This document shows, piece after piece, positions 7,802 through 17,044 of a stretch of 64,000 nt of DNA. The notes beneath the pieces were generated by a model. That model was not told the origin of the DNA. It searched no databases and saw only the letters and a program-made list of their open reading frames with translations. Positions within the stretch are counted from its first letter, which is position 1. Every line of letters starts with the position of its first letter. Origin of the DNA: Bifidobacterium breve (GTDB lineage: Bacteria > Actinomycetota > Acidimicrobiia > Acidimicrobiales > Acidimicrobilacustridaceae); contig CAMAYJ010000005.1 of assembly GCA_945862505.1 (NCBI GenBank), positions 1 to 64,000 of the forward strand, in the 5' to 3' direction. The position numbers and the translations under genes are program-made.

Positions 7802-9319
7802 GTGTCCGAGCCCTTCTACGTCACCACTCCCATCTATTACGTGAACGATGTGCCCCATATCGGGCACGCCTACACAACGGTGACAGCAGACGCGCTTGCT
7901 CGGTGGCATCGGTTGGCGGGAGATCCCACCTTCTTTTTGACCGGCACCGATGAACATGGCCTCAAGATCCAGCGCTCGGCCGACGCCAACGGAATCACAC
8001 CGCTCGAACAAGCTGACCAAACCAGCGCTCGGTTCAAGGAAGTTTGGGAACTGCTGAATATCAGCAACGATGATTTCATTCGCACCACCGAGCCACGGCA
8101 CATCACTTCGGTACAGAAGTTCATGCAGGCGATTTTCGATAATGGTTGGATCCGTAAAGGTTCTTACTCCGGCCACTACTGCGTTCCGTGCGAGGCCTAT
8201 TACAACGAAGCCGATCTGGTCGATGGCAATTGCCCGATTCACGGCCGTCCCGTTGAATGGCTTGAAGAGGACAACTGGTTCTTTGAACTTTCAAAGTTCG
8301 AACAGCCCCTTCTTGATTGGTACGCAGCGAATCCGGGATGTGTGCAACCTGAAGGAAAGCGTAACGAAGCGCTGGGAATCATTAAGCAAGGTCTCGAAGA
8401 CGTCTCTGTGTCGCGCACGTCAATTTCTTGGGGAGTCCCTGTTCCATGGGACGAAGGCCATGTTTTTTATGTCTGGTACGACGCTCTCATTAACTATGCG
8501 ACCGCAGTGGGCTACGGCGATGATCCCAAACGTTTTGCCGAATGGTGGCCACAGGTTCACCATCTACTTGGCAAAGATATCCTTCGATTTCACTGCGTGT
8601 ACTGGCCCGCCATGTGCCTTGCCGCTGGCATAGAACCGCCGAAGAAATTAGGGGTTCACGGGTTCTTGCTCGTCGGGGGCGAAAAAATGTCGAAGACCAG
8701 TCTCAACCAGATTTTCCCAGCTGATCTTGTTGCTGACTTTGGGGTCGACGGATTCCGCTACCACTTCCTGCGTGATAACCCGTTTGGTCCAGACGGAGAC
8801 TTCTCCTATGAATCGATGGTCACGCGTTACAACGCTGACCTCGCCAACAACCTCGGTAATTTGCTCTCGCGAGTTGCCACCGTTGTCGCCAAAAAATGTG
8901 AAGGAATCGGTCCTGCGCCTGCTGCAGATTCGCCGCTCGCGACAACTGCAGCGCAATCGTTGACTGACACGATCGCTGGTTGGAACAACATGACGCCGAG
9001 CATTGCGCTTGAAGCAACATGGCGTCTTGTCGGTGCGGCAAACGCGCATCTTGAAGCCAATGAACCTTGGAAGATGGAGTCGGGTTCTGCGGTTGATGCA
9101 GTCATGGGCGATGCACTCGAGGTACTGCGCATCGTTTCGATCTTGGCCACACCGGCAATGCCCGAGACATGTGGGCAGATATGGGAACGAATCGGATTGT
9201 CCGGCTCACCGGTCGATGCTGGCGTCGCCGGAGCGAAGTGGGGCGGGTATCCCGGTGGTCGTCCGGTCGTAAAGGGAGATGGCCTCTTCCCGCGCATGGC
9301 AAAGCCAGCGGTCGGTTGA
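7802..9319 (+). CDS. metG: Methionyl-tRNA synthetase
   Basis: FYVTTPIYYVNDVPHIGHAYTTVTADALARWHR (HIGH), GGEKMSKTSLN (KMSKS). Confidence 0.97.
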   Translation: MSEPFYVTTPIYYVNDVPHIGHAYTTVTADALARWHRLAGDPTFFLTGTDEHGLKIQRSADANGITPLEQADQTSARFKEVWELLNISNDDFIRTTEPRHITSVQKFMQAIFDNGWIRKGSYSGHYCVPCEAYYNEADLVDGNCPIHGRPVEWLEEDNWFFELSKFEQPLLDWYAANPGCVQPEGKRNEALGIIKQGLEDVSVSRTSISWGVPVPWDEGHVFYVWYDALINYATAVGYGDDPKRFAEWWPQVHHLLGKDILRFHCVYWPAMCLAAGIEPPKKLGVHGFLLVGGEKMSKTSLNQIFPADLVADFGVDGFRYHFLRDNPFGPDGDFSYESMVTRYNADLANNLGNLLSRVATVVAKKCEGIGPAPAADSPLATTAAQSLTDTIAGWNNMTPSIALEATWRLVGAANAHLEANEPWKMESGSAVDAVMGDALEVLRIVSILATPAMPETCGQIWERIGLSGSPVDAGVAGAKWGGYPGGRPVVKGDGLFPRMAKPAVG

Positions 9320-9329
9320 CGGAGTAACG

Positions 9330-10112
9330 ATGCGCTGGACAGATGATCACTGCCACCTCGGCGATGGGTCCGATAAGTGGCCGGAAGCCGCAGCGACGAT
9401 TGCCGATGCCCATGAAGCGGGTGTCATGCGAATGATCACGGTCGGTTGCGATCTCGCATCATCGAAACTCGCGGTCGAAGTTGCGAGTGCCTATGACGGA
9501 GTCTGGGCCACCGCCGGCGTGCATCCGCACGATGCATCGGGTGGCATCGATGGCATCGCCGAACTTCTCGCTGACCCGAAGGTGGTCGCTGTAGGGGAGT
9601 GCGGTCTTGACTACCACTACGACCATTCGCCGCGTGAGGTGCAACGAGCGGTTTTCGCAGACCAGATTGCGTTGGCGAAAAAACATGACCTGGCGTTAGT
9701 GGTGCACACGCGAGAGGCATGGGACGACACATTCGCGATGTTCGCAAGCGAAGGCGTACCCGATCGAACGGTGATCCACTGCTTCACCGGTGGTCCCGAG
9801 GAAGCGCAGAAGTGCCTCGATCTCGGGGCATGGCTTTCCTTTAGTGGCATCGTTACATTCCCTGGTGCGCCCGAAGTGCTTGAGGCAGCCACCCTTTGCC
9901 CCCTCGATCGACTCCTCGTGGAGACCGATTCGCCGTTTTTGGCCCCGGTTCCTCATCGTGGAAAACCGAATCGTCCCGCGCTCGTTCCCTTTGTGGGAAC
10001 GGCAATTGCCGATGCGAAGCACATTCCGACCGCAGATGTGGCAGATGTCACATGGAGAAATGCCGCGATGGTCTATCGGCTCCCCGAGCAGGGAGAACGC
10101 GATCTCCCATAG
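9330..10112 (+). CDS. tatD: TatD family hydrolase
   Basis: MRWTDDHCHLGD...VAVGECGLDYHYDHS...HTREAWDDT...LVETDSPFLAPVPHRGKPNRP. Confidence 0.93.
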   Translation: MRWTDDHCHLGDGSDKWPEAAATIADAHEAGVMRMITVGCDLASSKLAVEVASAYDGVWATAGVHPHDASGGIDGIAELLADPKVVAVGECGLDYHYDHSPREVQRAVFADQIALAKKHDLALVVHTREAWDDTFAMFASEGVPDRTVIHCFTGGPEEAQKCLDLGAWLSFSGIVTFPGAPEVLEAATLCPLDRLLVETDSPFLAPVPHRGKPNRPALVPFVGTAIADAKHIPTADVADVTWRNAAMVYRLPEQGERDLP

Positions 10113-10201
10113 AGGTGGGGCTGTTGTGGACAACTCGTCGCGACGTGCTGAACAGGGTTTACGCGCATCTGAACGGCGGGTGTCTCAGGCGCTCTGAATA
10201 G

Positions 10202-10912
10202 TTGCGGGTCCCGGACCACGCTCCTAAGTTCTTCAGACGGCTCCGGGCGGAGTTTGCACTGTGCGCAAGCGCAGGGCGCCCTTCGTTCTTCTCCAGGATC
10301 TATTGCTCGACGAAGGATGCAGCTCTGAACACCACCGTTCACCCGACGCAACGCCGACTGCTGATTGCACTCGTTGTCACGCTCGCGTGTTTGCCGCTCT
10401 TGATGCTTGATGTGATCCAAGGATCGGCCTCGAGTGGCGCGACTGAGCCATCGTCGTCGGACTCAAGTCTTGTGGTGTCTGCGGTGCCGTCGACCGAAGA
10501 CACAACAACCACGACGGTTGCCGTGACGATTCCGGCTGTCGTCGCTGCGCCCGTACCCTCGACGACCGCCGCGCCTGTCGCCAAAGTTGCCCCTCGGGCG
10601 GTTGCACCCACCACGACCGCCCCTCGTCCAGCGACCACAGTTGCGCCGGTGGTGCAGTCTGAAGCCGCATTTTTGGCGTGCGTGCGTCAACGTGAATCTC
10701 GCGGCAACTACAGCGCCTCCGATCCCAGCGGAACCTATTTGGGGGCCTATCAGATCTATCAAGGCGGTTGGGACTCCATGGCGAGCCGAATCGGACGACA
10801 CGACCTTGTCGGTGTCCCCCCGAATCAAGCTTCGCCAGCCGATCAGGACACCATCGCAGCGGCGCTGTATCGGGTCTCTGGTAGTGCTCCATGGGGCGGC
10901 ATCTGCGGGTGA
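10202..10912 (+). CDS. Secreted transglycosylase-like / Rpf-like protein
   Basis: N-terminal hydrophobic segment RRLLIALVVTLACLPLLML, Thr/Ala-rich linker, C-terminal FLACVRQRESRGNYSASDPSGTYLGAYQIYQGGWDSMA; sits between tatD and ksgA; start uncertain (TTG). Confidence 0.75.
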   Translation: MRVPDHAPKFFRRLRAEFALCASAGRPSFFSRIYCSTKDAALNTTVHPTQRRLLIALVVTLACLPLLMLDVIQGSASSGATEPSSSDSSLVVSAVPSTEDTTTTTVAVTIPAVVAAPVPSTTAAPVAKVAPRAVAPTTTAPRPATTVAPVVQSEAAFLACVRQRESRGNYSASDPSGTYLGAYQIYQGGWDSMASRIGRHDLVGVPPNQASPADQDTIAAALYRVSGSAPWGGICG

Positions 10913-10942
10913 CGACGACCGCGGAAGGTTCGCGGTGACCGT

Positions 10943-11764
10943 ATGACACTCACGCGTCGTGACATCACGGAACTACTCGAGCGCCACGGACTCGAACCAA
11001 GTCGCGCGCTCGGGCAGAATTTTCTCGCGGACCCAAACACGGTGCGCCGCATTGTGCGACTAGCTGAAATTACTTCGAGCACAAACGTTGTCGAAATTGG
11101 TCCAGGCGTTGGTTCACTTACAACTGAACTGGCGGCCACTGGCGCAAACGTTGTTGCGGTTGAACTCGATCGTCATTTGCTTCCTGTTCTTGCGGAAACA
11201 GTCGAGCCACTCGGAGTGCGCGTCGTGCACGGCGATGCGCTCGAACTTGATTGGGCCGAGGTCTTGCCAGCAGATCGCGTCTGGAATCTTGTTGCCAATC
11301 TTCCTTACAACGTTGCCACGACGATTGTTCTTGACCTGCTCGATGACGTTCCGCAGATCCAAACGATGCTTGTCATGGTTCAGCGCGAAGTTGGCGAGCG
11401 CCTCGCCGCTGGGGCTGGCGATGGCACCTACGGCATTCCTTCGGTGAAGTTGGCCCTCTGGGCGACGGCTTCCGTTGTGGCCAGAATTCCGGCCACGGTG
11501 TTTATTCCTCAACCGAGGGTTGAATCGGTAATGGTTCGGATCCAGCGCCGATCTGAACCCATCGTCAACGTCGATCACGATGCACTGATGGATCTTGTGC
11601 GTACTGCATTCGGTCAACGACGAAAGATGCTGCGTCGGTCGCTTTCGACCAAAGTCACACCCGAGCAGTTCGAGGCCGCAGGGATTGATCCCTCAGATCG
11701 CCCTGAGCGCCTCGACATCGTCCAGTGGGGCGCCTTAACCGCCTCGGTACACGCCGAGGCGTGA
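10943..11764 (+). CDS. rsmA: 16S rRNA (adenine(1518)-N6/adenine(1519)-N6)-dimethyltransferase
   Basis: LGQNFLADPNTVRRIV...VVEIGPGVGSLTTELA...NLPYNVATTIV. Confidence 0.96.
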   Translation: MTLTRRDITELLERHGLEPSRALGQNFLADPNTVRRIVRLAEITSSTNVVEIGPGVGSLTTELAATGANVVAVELDRHLLPVLAETVEPLGVRVVHGDALELDWAEVLPADRVWNLVANLPYNVATTIVLDLLDDVPQIQTMLVMVQREVGERLAAGAGDGTYGIPSVKLALWATASVVARIPATVFIPQPRVESVMVRIQRRSEPIVNVDHDALMDLVRTAFGQRRKMLRRSLSTKVTPEQFEAAGIDPSDRPERLDIVQWGALTASVHAEA

Positions 11765-11768
11765 TTCG

Positions 11769-12503
11769 ATGGGTGCCATGTCTGAGGGAATCTTGCGACT
11801 CTTTGCGCCAGCCAAGCTGACGACCTCGCTGCGAGTCGTCGGTAGGCGCAATGACGGTTTCCATCTCATTGATGCCGACATGGTGTCACTCGATTTTGGT
11901 GATTGGCTTTTTGTGACCGAAGCAGAATCTCCGGTCGTTGAATTTGTCGATTCGGAAGGAAACGAGCTGCACCTTGGCCCCGACAATCTGGTGTCGCGGG
12001 CGCTTCGGTACGTCGGTAGCGACGTGAGTGTTCGGATCGAGAAAGTTATTGCCGCTGGCGCTGGGCTTGGCGGGGGTTCCGCCGATGCCGCCGCGATTCT
12101 CCATTGGGCTGGCCACAGTGATCCGGTTGCTGCGGCATCGCTTGGGGCCGACGTCGCATTCTGTGTTGTCGGCGGGCACGCACGAGTCCAAGGCATCGGT
12201 GAACTGATCGAACAATTGCCCTTTGAAGAGCGGGTCTTCACACTGCTCACTCCGCCGGTGATGTGTTCAACACCGGCGGTCTATCGCGCATGGGACGATT
12301 TGGGCGGACCATCGGGAGATAACGGCAATGATCTCGAGCCTGCAGCGCTAGTTGTCGCTCCTGAATTGGCCCGGTGGCGCGATGAGCTCGGCGATGCCGC
12401 TGGAGTCCGGCCTCGTCTCGCCGGTTCAGGCTCGACCTGGTTCGTTGAAGGTGACTATCCCGGCGAGGGCCGAGTCGTGGCGCACACGAGCCCAGCTCGC
12501 TAG
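11769..12503 (+). CDS. ispE: 4-(cytidine 5'-diphospho)-2-C-methyl-D-erythritol kinase
   Basis: LRLFAPAKLTTSLRVVGRRNDGFHLIDADMVSLDFGD...AAGAGLGGGSADAAAILHW; start may be 11778. Confidence 0.92.
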   Translation: MGAMSEGILRLFAPAKLTTSLRVVGRRNDGFHLIDADMVSLDFGDWLFVTEAESPVVEFVDSEGNELHLGPDNLVSRALRYVGSDVSVRIEKVIAAGAGLGGGSADAAAILHWAGHSDPVAAASLGADVAFCVVGGHARVQGIGELIEQLPFEERVFTLLTPPVMCSTPAVYRAWDDLGGPSGDNGNDLEPAALVVAPELARWRDELGDAAGVRPRLAGSGSTWFVEGDYPGEGRVVAHTSPAR

Positions 12504-12555
12504 TTCATTCTCCGACCGAAGCGGAGATTCTTGACCGCTTGCGAGGTTCTGGAGA

Positions 12556-12639
12556 GTGGGCCCGTACGCGGACCCACCCGGCTCTCGGGCCGGGTGGAGT
12601 CAAAGAGAACTGTGGGCACAAAGGGCGTCAGGACGCCCG
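12556..12639. terminator. Cluster of GC-rich hairpins between convergent ispE and bS22; candidate terminators
   Basis: ccacccggc-tctcgg-gccgggtgg (12574-12597), gggcgtc-ag-gacgccc (12624-12639), near-palindrome gtgggcccgtacgcggacccac (12556-12577). Confidence 0.55.
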
Positions 12640-12642
12640 AGC

Positions 12643-12744
12643 TCACTTACCTGCAGCTCGACGCTGGAAGCGAGTTCGCTTCAGCATCTTCTTGTGCTTC
12701 TTCTTTCGCATGCGCTTGCGGCGCTTCTTAATAAGAGATCCCAT
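12643..12744 (-). CDS. 33-aa ribosomal protein bS22 / AURKAIP1-COX24 domain protein
   Basis: MGSLIKKRRKRMRKKKHKKMLKRTRFQRRAAGK, the highly basic actinobacterial bS22 type; in frame inside the longer ORF 12643..13008. Confidence 0.88.
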   Translation of the reverse strand: MGSLIKKRRKRMRKKKHKKMLKRTRFQRRAAGK

Positions 12745-12839
12745 GGCGGGGCGACTGTAGCGGCCCGAGGCTCTCTTGTGCGAAACGAACTCCTTGCGGC
12801 CGCCGATCGGGGAGATCGTGACCGGTGGAAGCGGAAAAG

Positions 12840-12911
12840 CTCGGGGGCAGGGACTCGAACCCCGAATGACTGGACCAAAACCAGCCGTGTTGCCAATTAC
12901 ACCACCCCCGA
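12840..12911 (-). tRNA. tRNA-Gln (anticodon TTG)
   Basis: Reverse complement TCGGGGGTGGTGTAATTGGCAACACGGCTGGTTTTGGTCCAGTCATTCGGGGTTCGAGTCCCTGCCCCCGAG folds as a cloverleaf with 7-bp acceptor TCGGGGG/CCCCCGA and loop TTTTGGT. Confidence 0.95.
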
Positions 12912-12958
12912 AAGGTGAGGCCCCGGAAGGCGAGGCAGACCGTACTAGAAAGATATGC

Positions 12959-14056
12959 ATGTCCCCGAGGCCGCTCTCTGCGATCGTGCTCGCCGCTGGC
13001 GAAGGCACTCGAATGCACTCTTCGCGTCCGAAACCCCTGCATTTATTGTGCGGAAGGGCGATGGTCCTCTATGTGCTCGATTCGCTCGCTGGATGCGAGG
13101 TTGGCCGGGCTGTTGTGGTCGTCGGTCACGGTGCCGAGCGTGTGACGAAGAAATTGCTCGACGAGGCTCCAAATGTCTCGCTTGAATTCGTGGAACAGGA
13201 AGTCCAACGCGGCACCGGTGACGCTGTTGGAGTTGCCCTAACGGCGTTCAGCCCTGAAGAACTCGATGACGTCGACGCCGACATCATCGTGCTCCCCGGC
13301 GATACGCCGCTCCTGCGTGCTGAAACCATCTCTGCGCTGCTTGCGACGCACCAGAGCACTGATGCTGCGTGCACGTTGCTCACCGCCCGAGTGACCGATC
13401 CCACTGGGTACGGACGCATCGTCCGTGGTCGAGATAACCGAGTCGATCGCGTCGTCGAACAATCTGATGCTTCAGAAGCGCAGTTGGCAATTACTGAGGT
13501 CAATACGTCGATTTATTGTTTTCGGGCCAGCGTCCTTGGTCCAGCATTGCGCCGAATCACCCCAGAGAACGCACAGGGTGAGTACTACCTCACCGATGTC
13601 ATCGAGGTGCTTGCTTCGGCGGGGTATCGCGTCTCCGCAGTTGTTGCCGAGGATGCTTTGGATACCACCGGAGTGAATGATCGTTTACAGCTGGCTGCGG
13701 CCGAAATGGAGCTGCGCCGCCGCACGAACGAGGCTTGGATGCGAAAGGGAGTCACGATGGTCGATCCCGGCCGCACTTATGTCGATACGACAGTCGAGCT
13801 CGCTGCTGATGTGACTTTGTTCCCTGACACGATCCTGCAGGGTTCGTGTGTGATCGGGGCCGGGACCGAACTCGGTCCAAACACCCGGTTGGTCGATTGC
13901 CGAGTTGGGGCTCGATCAGTCGTCGAAAATTCGGTTGGTCGGGGAGCCGAGATCGGCGACGATGTTCGCCTGGGTCCATTTGCAGTTCTCGAACCCGGAG
14001 CGATTGTTTCTGACGGCGCCCGGCCCGGACCGTTCTACACTTCACCAACAGAATGA
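12959..14056 (+). CDS. glmU: GlmU-type UDP-N-acetylglucosamine pyrophosphorylase, short form lacking the C-terminal acetyltransferase half
   Basis: IVLAAGEGTRMHSSRPKPLHLLCG, QRGTGDAVGVAL, VLPGDTPLL, GYGRIVR, GEYYLTDVIEVL, GVNDRLQLAAAEMELRRR; ends at VRLGPFAVLEPGAIVSDGARPGPFYTSPTE*. Confidence 0.88.
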   Translation: MSPRPLSAIVLAAGEGTRMHSSRPKPLHLLCGRAMVLYVLDSLAGCEVGRAVVVVGHGAERVTKKLLDEAPNVSLEFVEQEVQRGTGDAVGVALTAFSPEELDDVDADIIVLPGDTPLLRAETISALLATHQSTDAACTLLTARVTDPTGYGRIVRGRDNRVDRVVEQSDASEAQLAITEVNTSIYCFRASVLGPALRRITPENAQGEYYLTDVIEVLASAGYRVSAVVAEDALDTTGVNDRLQLAAAEMELRRRTNEAWMRKGVTMVDPGRTYVDTTVELAADVTLFPDTILQGSCVIGAGTELGPNTRLVDCRVGARSVVENSVGRGAEIGDDVRLGPFAVLEPGAIVSDGARPGPFYTSPTE

Positions 14057-14085
14057 CCAAACAACGCACCGGCGAAAGAAACCGA

Positions 14086-15066
14086 ATGGAACTCGTCACC
14101 AAAAAGCGGCTGCATATTGTCTCAGGTCGGGCCAATCTCCCGCTTGCCGAAGAAATTGCTGAACGCCTCGGTGTCGAATTAGGCGACGCGAATCTTGCAG
14201 AATTCGCTAACGGTGAACTTCATACGCGTTTCGGCGAATCGGTGCGCGGTACTGACGTGTTCATTATCCAATCGCATGTTGGCTCCGGAAAGATGACCGT
14301 TAACGACGCGATCATGGAACAGCTCATCATGGTCGATGCCGCCAAGCGAGCTTCAGCGAAACGAATCACTGCTGTCGCTCCGTTCTATGGCTATGCGCGT
14401 CAGGACCGAAAATCCGAAGGTCGCGAACCGATTACCGCGAAGTTGATCGCCAATATGTTCAAGGCAGCCGGAGCAAAGCGCCTTATCTCTGTCGATCTGC
14501 ACTCCGGCCAGATCCAGGGTTTCTTCGATGGACCTGTCGACCACCTCACCGCAATGCCGGTACTGGTCGATTACATGGCTGGTCTCGGCGATGACCTTGT
14601 GATCGTTTCTCCCGATGCTGGTCGCGTGAAAGTTGCTGAGCGTTATGCCAATCAACTTCATGCCGATCTGGCAATCGTTCATAAGCGTCGCGTCAAGGGA
14701 CAGAAGAACACCGTCGAAGCCCGTGACGTTGTCGGTGAAGTCGATGGGCGTATCTGCGTTCTTATCGACGACATGATCGATACCGGCGGAACGATCGTTG
14801 CTGCAGCTGAACAACTCAAGGCTCGCGGTGCGACCGAGATCTACGCGGCGTGCACACACGGCGTATTCAGCGGTCCCGCTATTCAGCGTTTGAACGACTC
14901 GTGCATTTCAAAGGTCGTTATGACCAACACCCTTCCGCTTCCGCCTGAAAAGCAGTCGGACAAAATCGAAGTGCTTTCGGTTGCCGGCATCATCGCCGAT
15001 GCGATCGACGCGGTGTTCGAAGACACTTCCGTCAGCGAAATTTTCGACGGTCATAACCAGAGCTGA
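14086..15066 (+). CDS. prs: Ribose-phosphate pyrophosphokinase
   Basis: RLHIVSGRANLPLAEEIAERLG...FANGELHTRFGESVRGTDVFIIQS...FYGYARQDRK...VLIDDMIDTGGTI; an upstream ATG at 14053 is also possible. Confidence 0.95.
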   Translation: MELVTKKRLHIVSGRANLPLAEEIAERLGVELGDANLAEFANGELHTRFGESVRGTDVFIIQSHVGSGKMTVNDAIMEQLIMVDAAKRASAKRITAVAPFYGYARQDRKSEGREPITAKLIANMFKAAGAKRLISVDLHSGQIQGFFDGPVDHLTAMPVLVDYMAGLGDDLVIVSPDAGRVKVAERYANQLHADLAIVHKRRVKGQKNTVEARDVVGEVDGRICVLIDDMIDTGGTIVAAAEQLKARGATEIYAACTHGVFSGPAIQRLNDSCISKVVMTNTLPLPPEKQSDKIEVLSVAGIIADAIDAVFEDTSVSEIFDGHNQS

Positions 15067-15087
15067 TTTCTGGTCGCGTCGAGAGAG

Positions 15088-15106
15088 CGGCGCGATCACC
15101 GCGCCG
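15088..15106. terminator. Short GC-rich hairpin downstream of prs
   Basis: cggcgcg-atcac-cgcgccg, perfect 7-bp stem. Confidence 0.4.
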
Positions 15107-15331
15107 TCACCGTTGCCTTGGCCAAGCCTGCGATTTCGTGGACCGCTGTCGGGGCGGGCAAAGGTATGAATGAGGGCGTCCGAGTCCGCCGCTGAGTAGC
15201 GAAGTCCCCCCAAGAACAGCCTCATGAAGAGCGAGTTCGCCTTCTCAGGGGCAGATCGGTAGGATTGCAACCCGTTTCACGAACGTCAGCCGACGGCGAG
15301 CACCAGCGCAGCCTCCAGGAGCCCCCAAATC

Positions 15332-15985
15332 ATGGCCATCACCCTCACCGCATCTATCGGACGTATCGCCGGTTCCCGTTCATCGACCCGTCTTCGCACC
15401 GACGGTCTCGTGCCTGCGGTCGTTTATGGCTTAGGCCGCGATGCAATCGCTGTCTCGGTGCCGTGGCCCGATCTGCGTCGTGCGCTCACGACCGAGGCTG
15501 GGCTTAACGCTCTCATCACCCTTGATGTCGATGGCCAGAAGGACCTTGCCATCATCAAGGATCTTCAGCGTCACCCGGTGCGTCGTAACGTGCTGCATAT
15601 AGATTTCCTGCGAGTCGACCCCGACGCTCCCGTTGCCGTTGAAGTTCCGCTCATCCTTGTTGGTGAAGCGAAACTTGTTGAGGCTCGTAAAGGCATCGTT
15701 GATCAGCCGCTCAAGACGCTCACCGTCAAGGCCAAGCCTGCTGACATTCCGAGCCAGATCGAAATCGACATCACGAACCTCGACATCGGTGTCGCCATCA
15801 CCGTTGAAACGCTCACGATGCCTGCCGGAGTCACCACTGACATCGACGACAGCATTCAACTCGTGCTTGGTCTCGCCACTCGATTCTCCGCTGAAGACGG
15901 CGCCGAAGCCGGCGAAGGTGACGAAGGCGGCGATGCCGCTGCAGCAGGCGAGTCGGCTGAAGCAGCCGAGGGCGACGCCGAGTAA
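15332..15985 (+). CDS. rplY: 50S ribosomal protein L25 (CTC/TL5 form)
   Basis: LRTDGLVPAVVYGLGRDAIAVSV...IKDLQRHPVRRNVLHIDFLRV; acidic Ala/Glu-rich C-terminal tail. Confidence 0.93.
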   Translation: MAITLTASIGRIAGSRSSTRLRTDGLVPAVVYGLGRDAIAVSVPWPDLRRALTTEAGLNALITLDVDGQKDLAIIKDLQRHPVRRNVLHIDFLRVDPDAPVAVEVPLILVGEAKLVEARKGIVDQPLKTLTVKAKPADIPSQIEIDITNLDIGVAITVETLTMPAGVTTDIDDSIQLVLGLATRFSAEDGAEAGEGDEGGDAAAAGESAEAAEGDAE

Positions 15986-16609
15986 GTGGCATTTGGCGGC
16001 AGGGGTGGCACTCGCCCCCGACGCGGCACGCCGGCTGACGTTCTCGTCGTCGGTTTAGGCAATCCCGGAAGCGAGTTCGATGGCACGCGCCACAACGTGG
16101 GCTTCGCTGTTATTGACCTGCTTGAGCGTCGCCACAACGGGCGGCTGAAATCGGGCAAGGAACGTGCCCTCGTAGACGAGGTACGAATCGGTGAGAAGCG
16201 CGTGGCTCTGGCCAAGCCGACAACGTTCATGAACCTTTCCGGCGAATCGGTATCTCCGCTGGTTCGTCGCTTTGGCATTGAAGATCAAACAGCCCTTGTC
16301 ATCGTCCACGATGAACTTGATCTTCCGACCGGAACGGTGCGTGTGAAGATTGGTGGGGGACTCGCTGGGCACAATGGCTTGCGGTCGATCAAAGCTCATC
16401 TTCACGATGACAGTTTCGTTCGTGTTCGAATCGGTGTGGGTAAGCCGCCGAACAAAGACGAAGGCGCCGATCACGTTCTGAAGCGTGTCGGAAAGGCCGA
16501 TCGCGAACTGCTCGATATTGCGATTGAAGTTGCCGCTGATGCAGTAGAACTCATCGTGAGCGATGGCGCCGATGCTGCGATGAATCGCGTGAACGCAAGA
16601 ACTGCCTAA
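15986..16609 (+). CDS. pth: Peptidyl-tRNA hydrolase
   Basis: VVGLGNPGSEFDGTRHNVGFAVIDLL...KPTTFMNLSGESV...VIVHDELDLPTGTVRVKIGGGLAGHNGLRSI; GTG start. Confidence 0.96.
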   Translation: MAFGGRGGTRPRRGTPADVLVVGLGNPGSEFDGTRHNVGFAVIDLLERRHNGRLKSGKERALVDEVRIGEKRVALAKPTTFMNLSGESVSPLVRRFGIEDQTALVIVHDELDLPTGTVRVKIGGGLAGHNGLRSIKAHLHDDSFVRVRIGVGKPPNKDEGADHVLKRVGKADRELLDIAIEVAADAVELIVSDGADAAMNRVNARTA

Positions 16610-16656
16610 GTCGGAGGTTGTGCTGACGAGGTTCTCGCCACTACGCCGAGGGCTGC

Positions 16657-17043
16657 TTAGAACGGCAGTGTGACTTGCCGCGGTAGCAGTTGGTACTCGG
16701 GGTTGAGAATCGTGAGCAGGCCATGGTGCTCACTCGCCATGCCGTCAACAACTAAATGTGTACCGAGTTTCACGCCGCCTAGCGTGCGCCGGCCCATGAA
16801 AACCACGGTGACCCCACCCGTGGAATCGGCAAGGGTGAGTTCAAGACTGGCGATCTGTTCCGCCCATGGCTGAATCCGAAGCGCCTTCACTCGGCCCGCA
16901 ACCTTGACGTGCTCGCGCCAGACAATGTCGCGGATCGGCATCACCCCAGCAAGGGAGCGATCACCGAGATCATCGAAAGCAGCGCGGGTCTCGGCGAGAC
17001 GTTCGGTCTCTATGCGCTTCGAGTTCCGTGTGAAAAGTGCCAT
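16657..17043 (-). CDS. OB-fold nucleic acid binding domain protein
   Basis: VKVAGRVKALRIQPWAEQIASLELTLADSTGGVTVVFMGRRTLGGVKLGTHLVVDG. Confidence 0.75.
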   Translation of the reverse strand: MALFTRNSKRIETERLAETRAAFDDLGDRSLAGVMPIRDIVWREHVKVAGRVKALRIQPWAEQIASLELTLADSTGGVTVVFMGRRTLGGVKLGTHLVVDGMASEHHGLLTILNPEYQLLPRQVTLPF

Positions 17044-17044
17044 C

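Noticed and set aside
10113-10201. Possible c-di-AMP (ydaO-type) riboswitch before the Rpf-like gene
   Set aside because: Such riboswitches occur upstream of actinobacterial rpf genes, but I could not find the conserved core in this ~90-nt gap.
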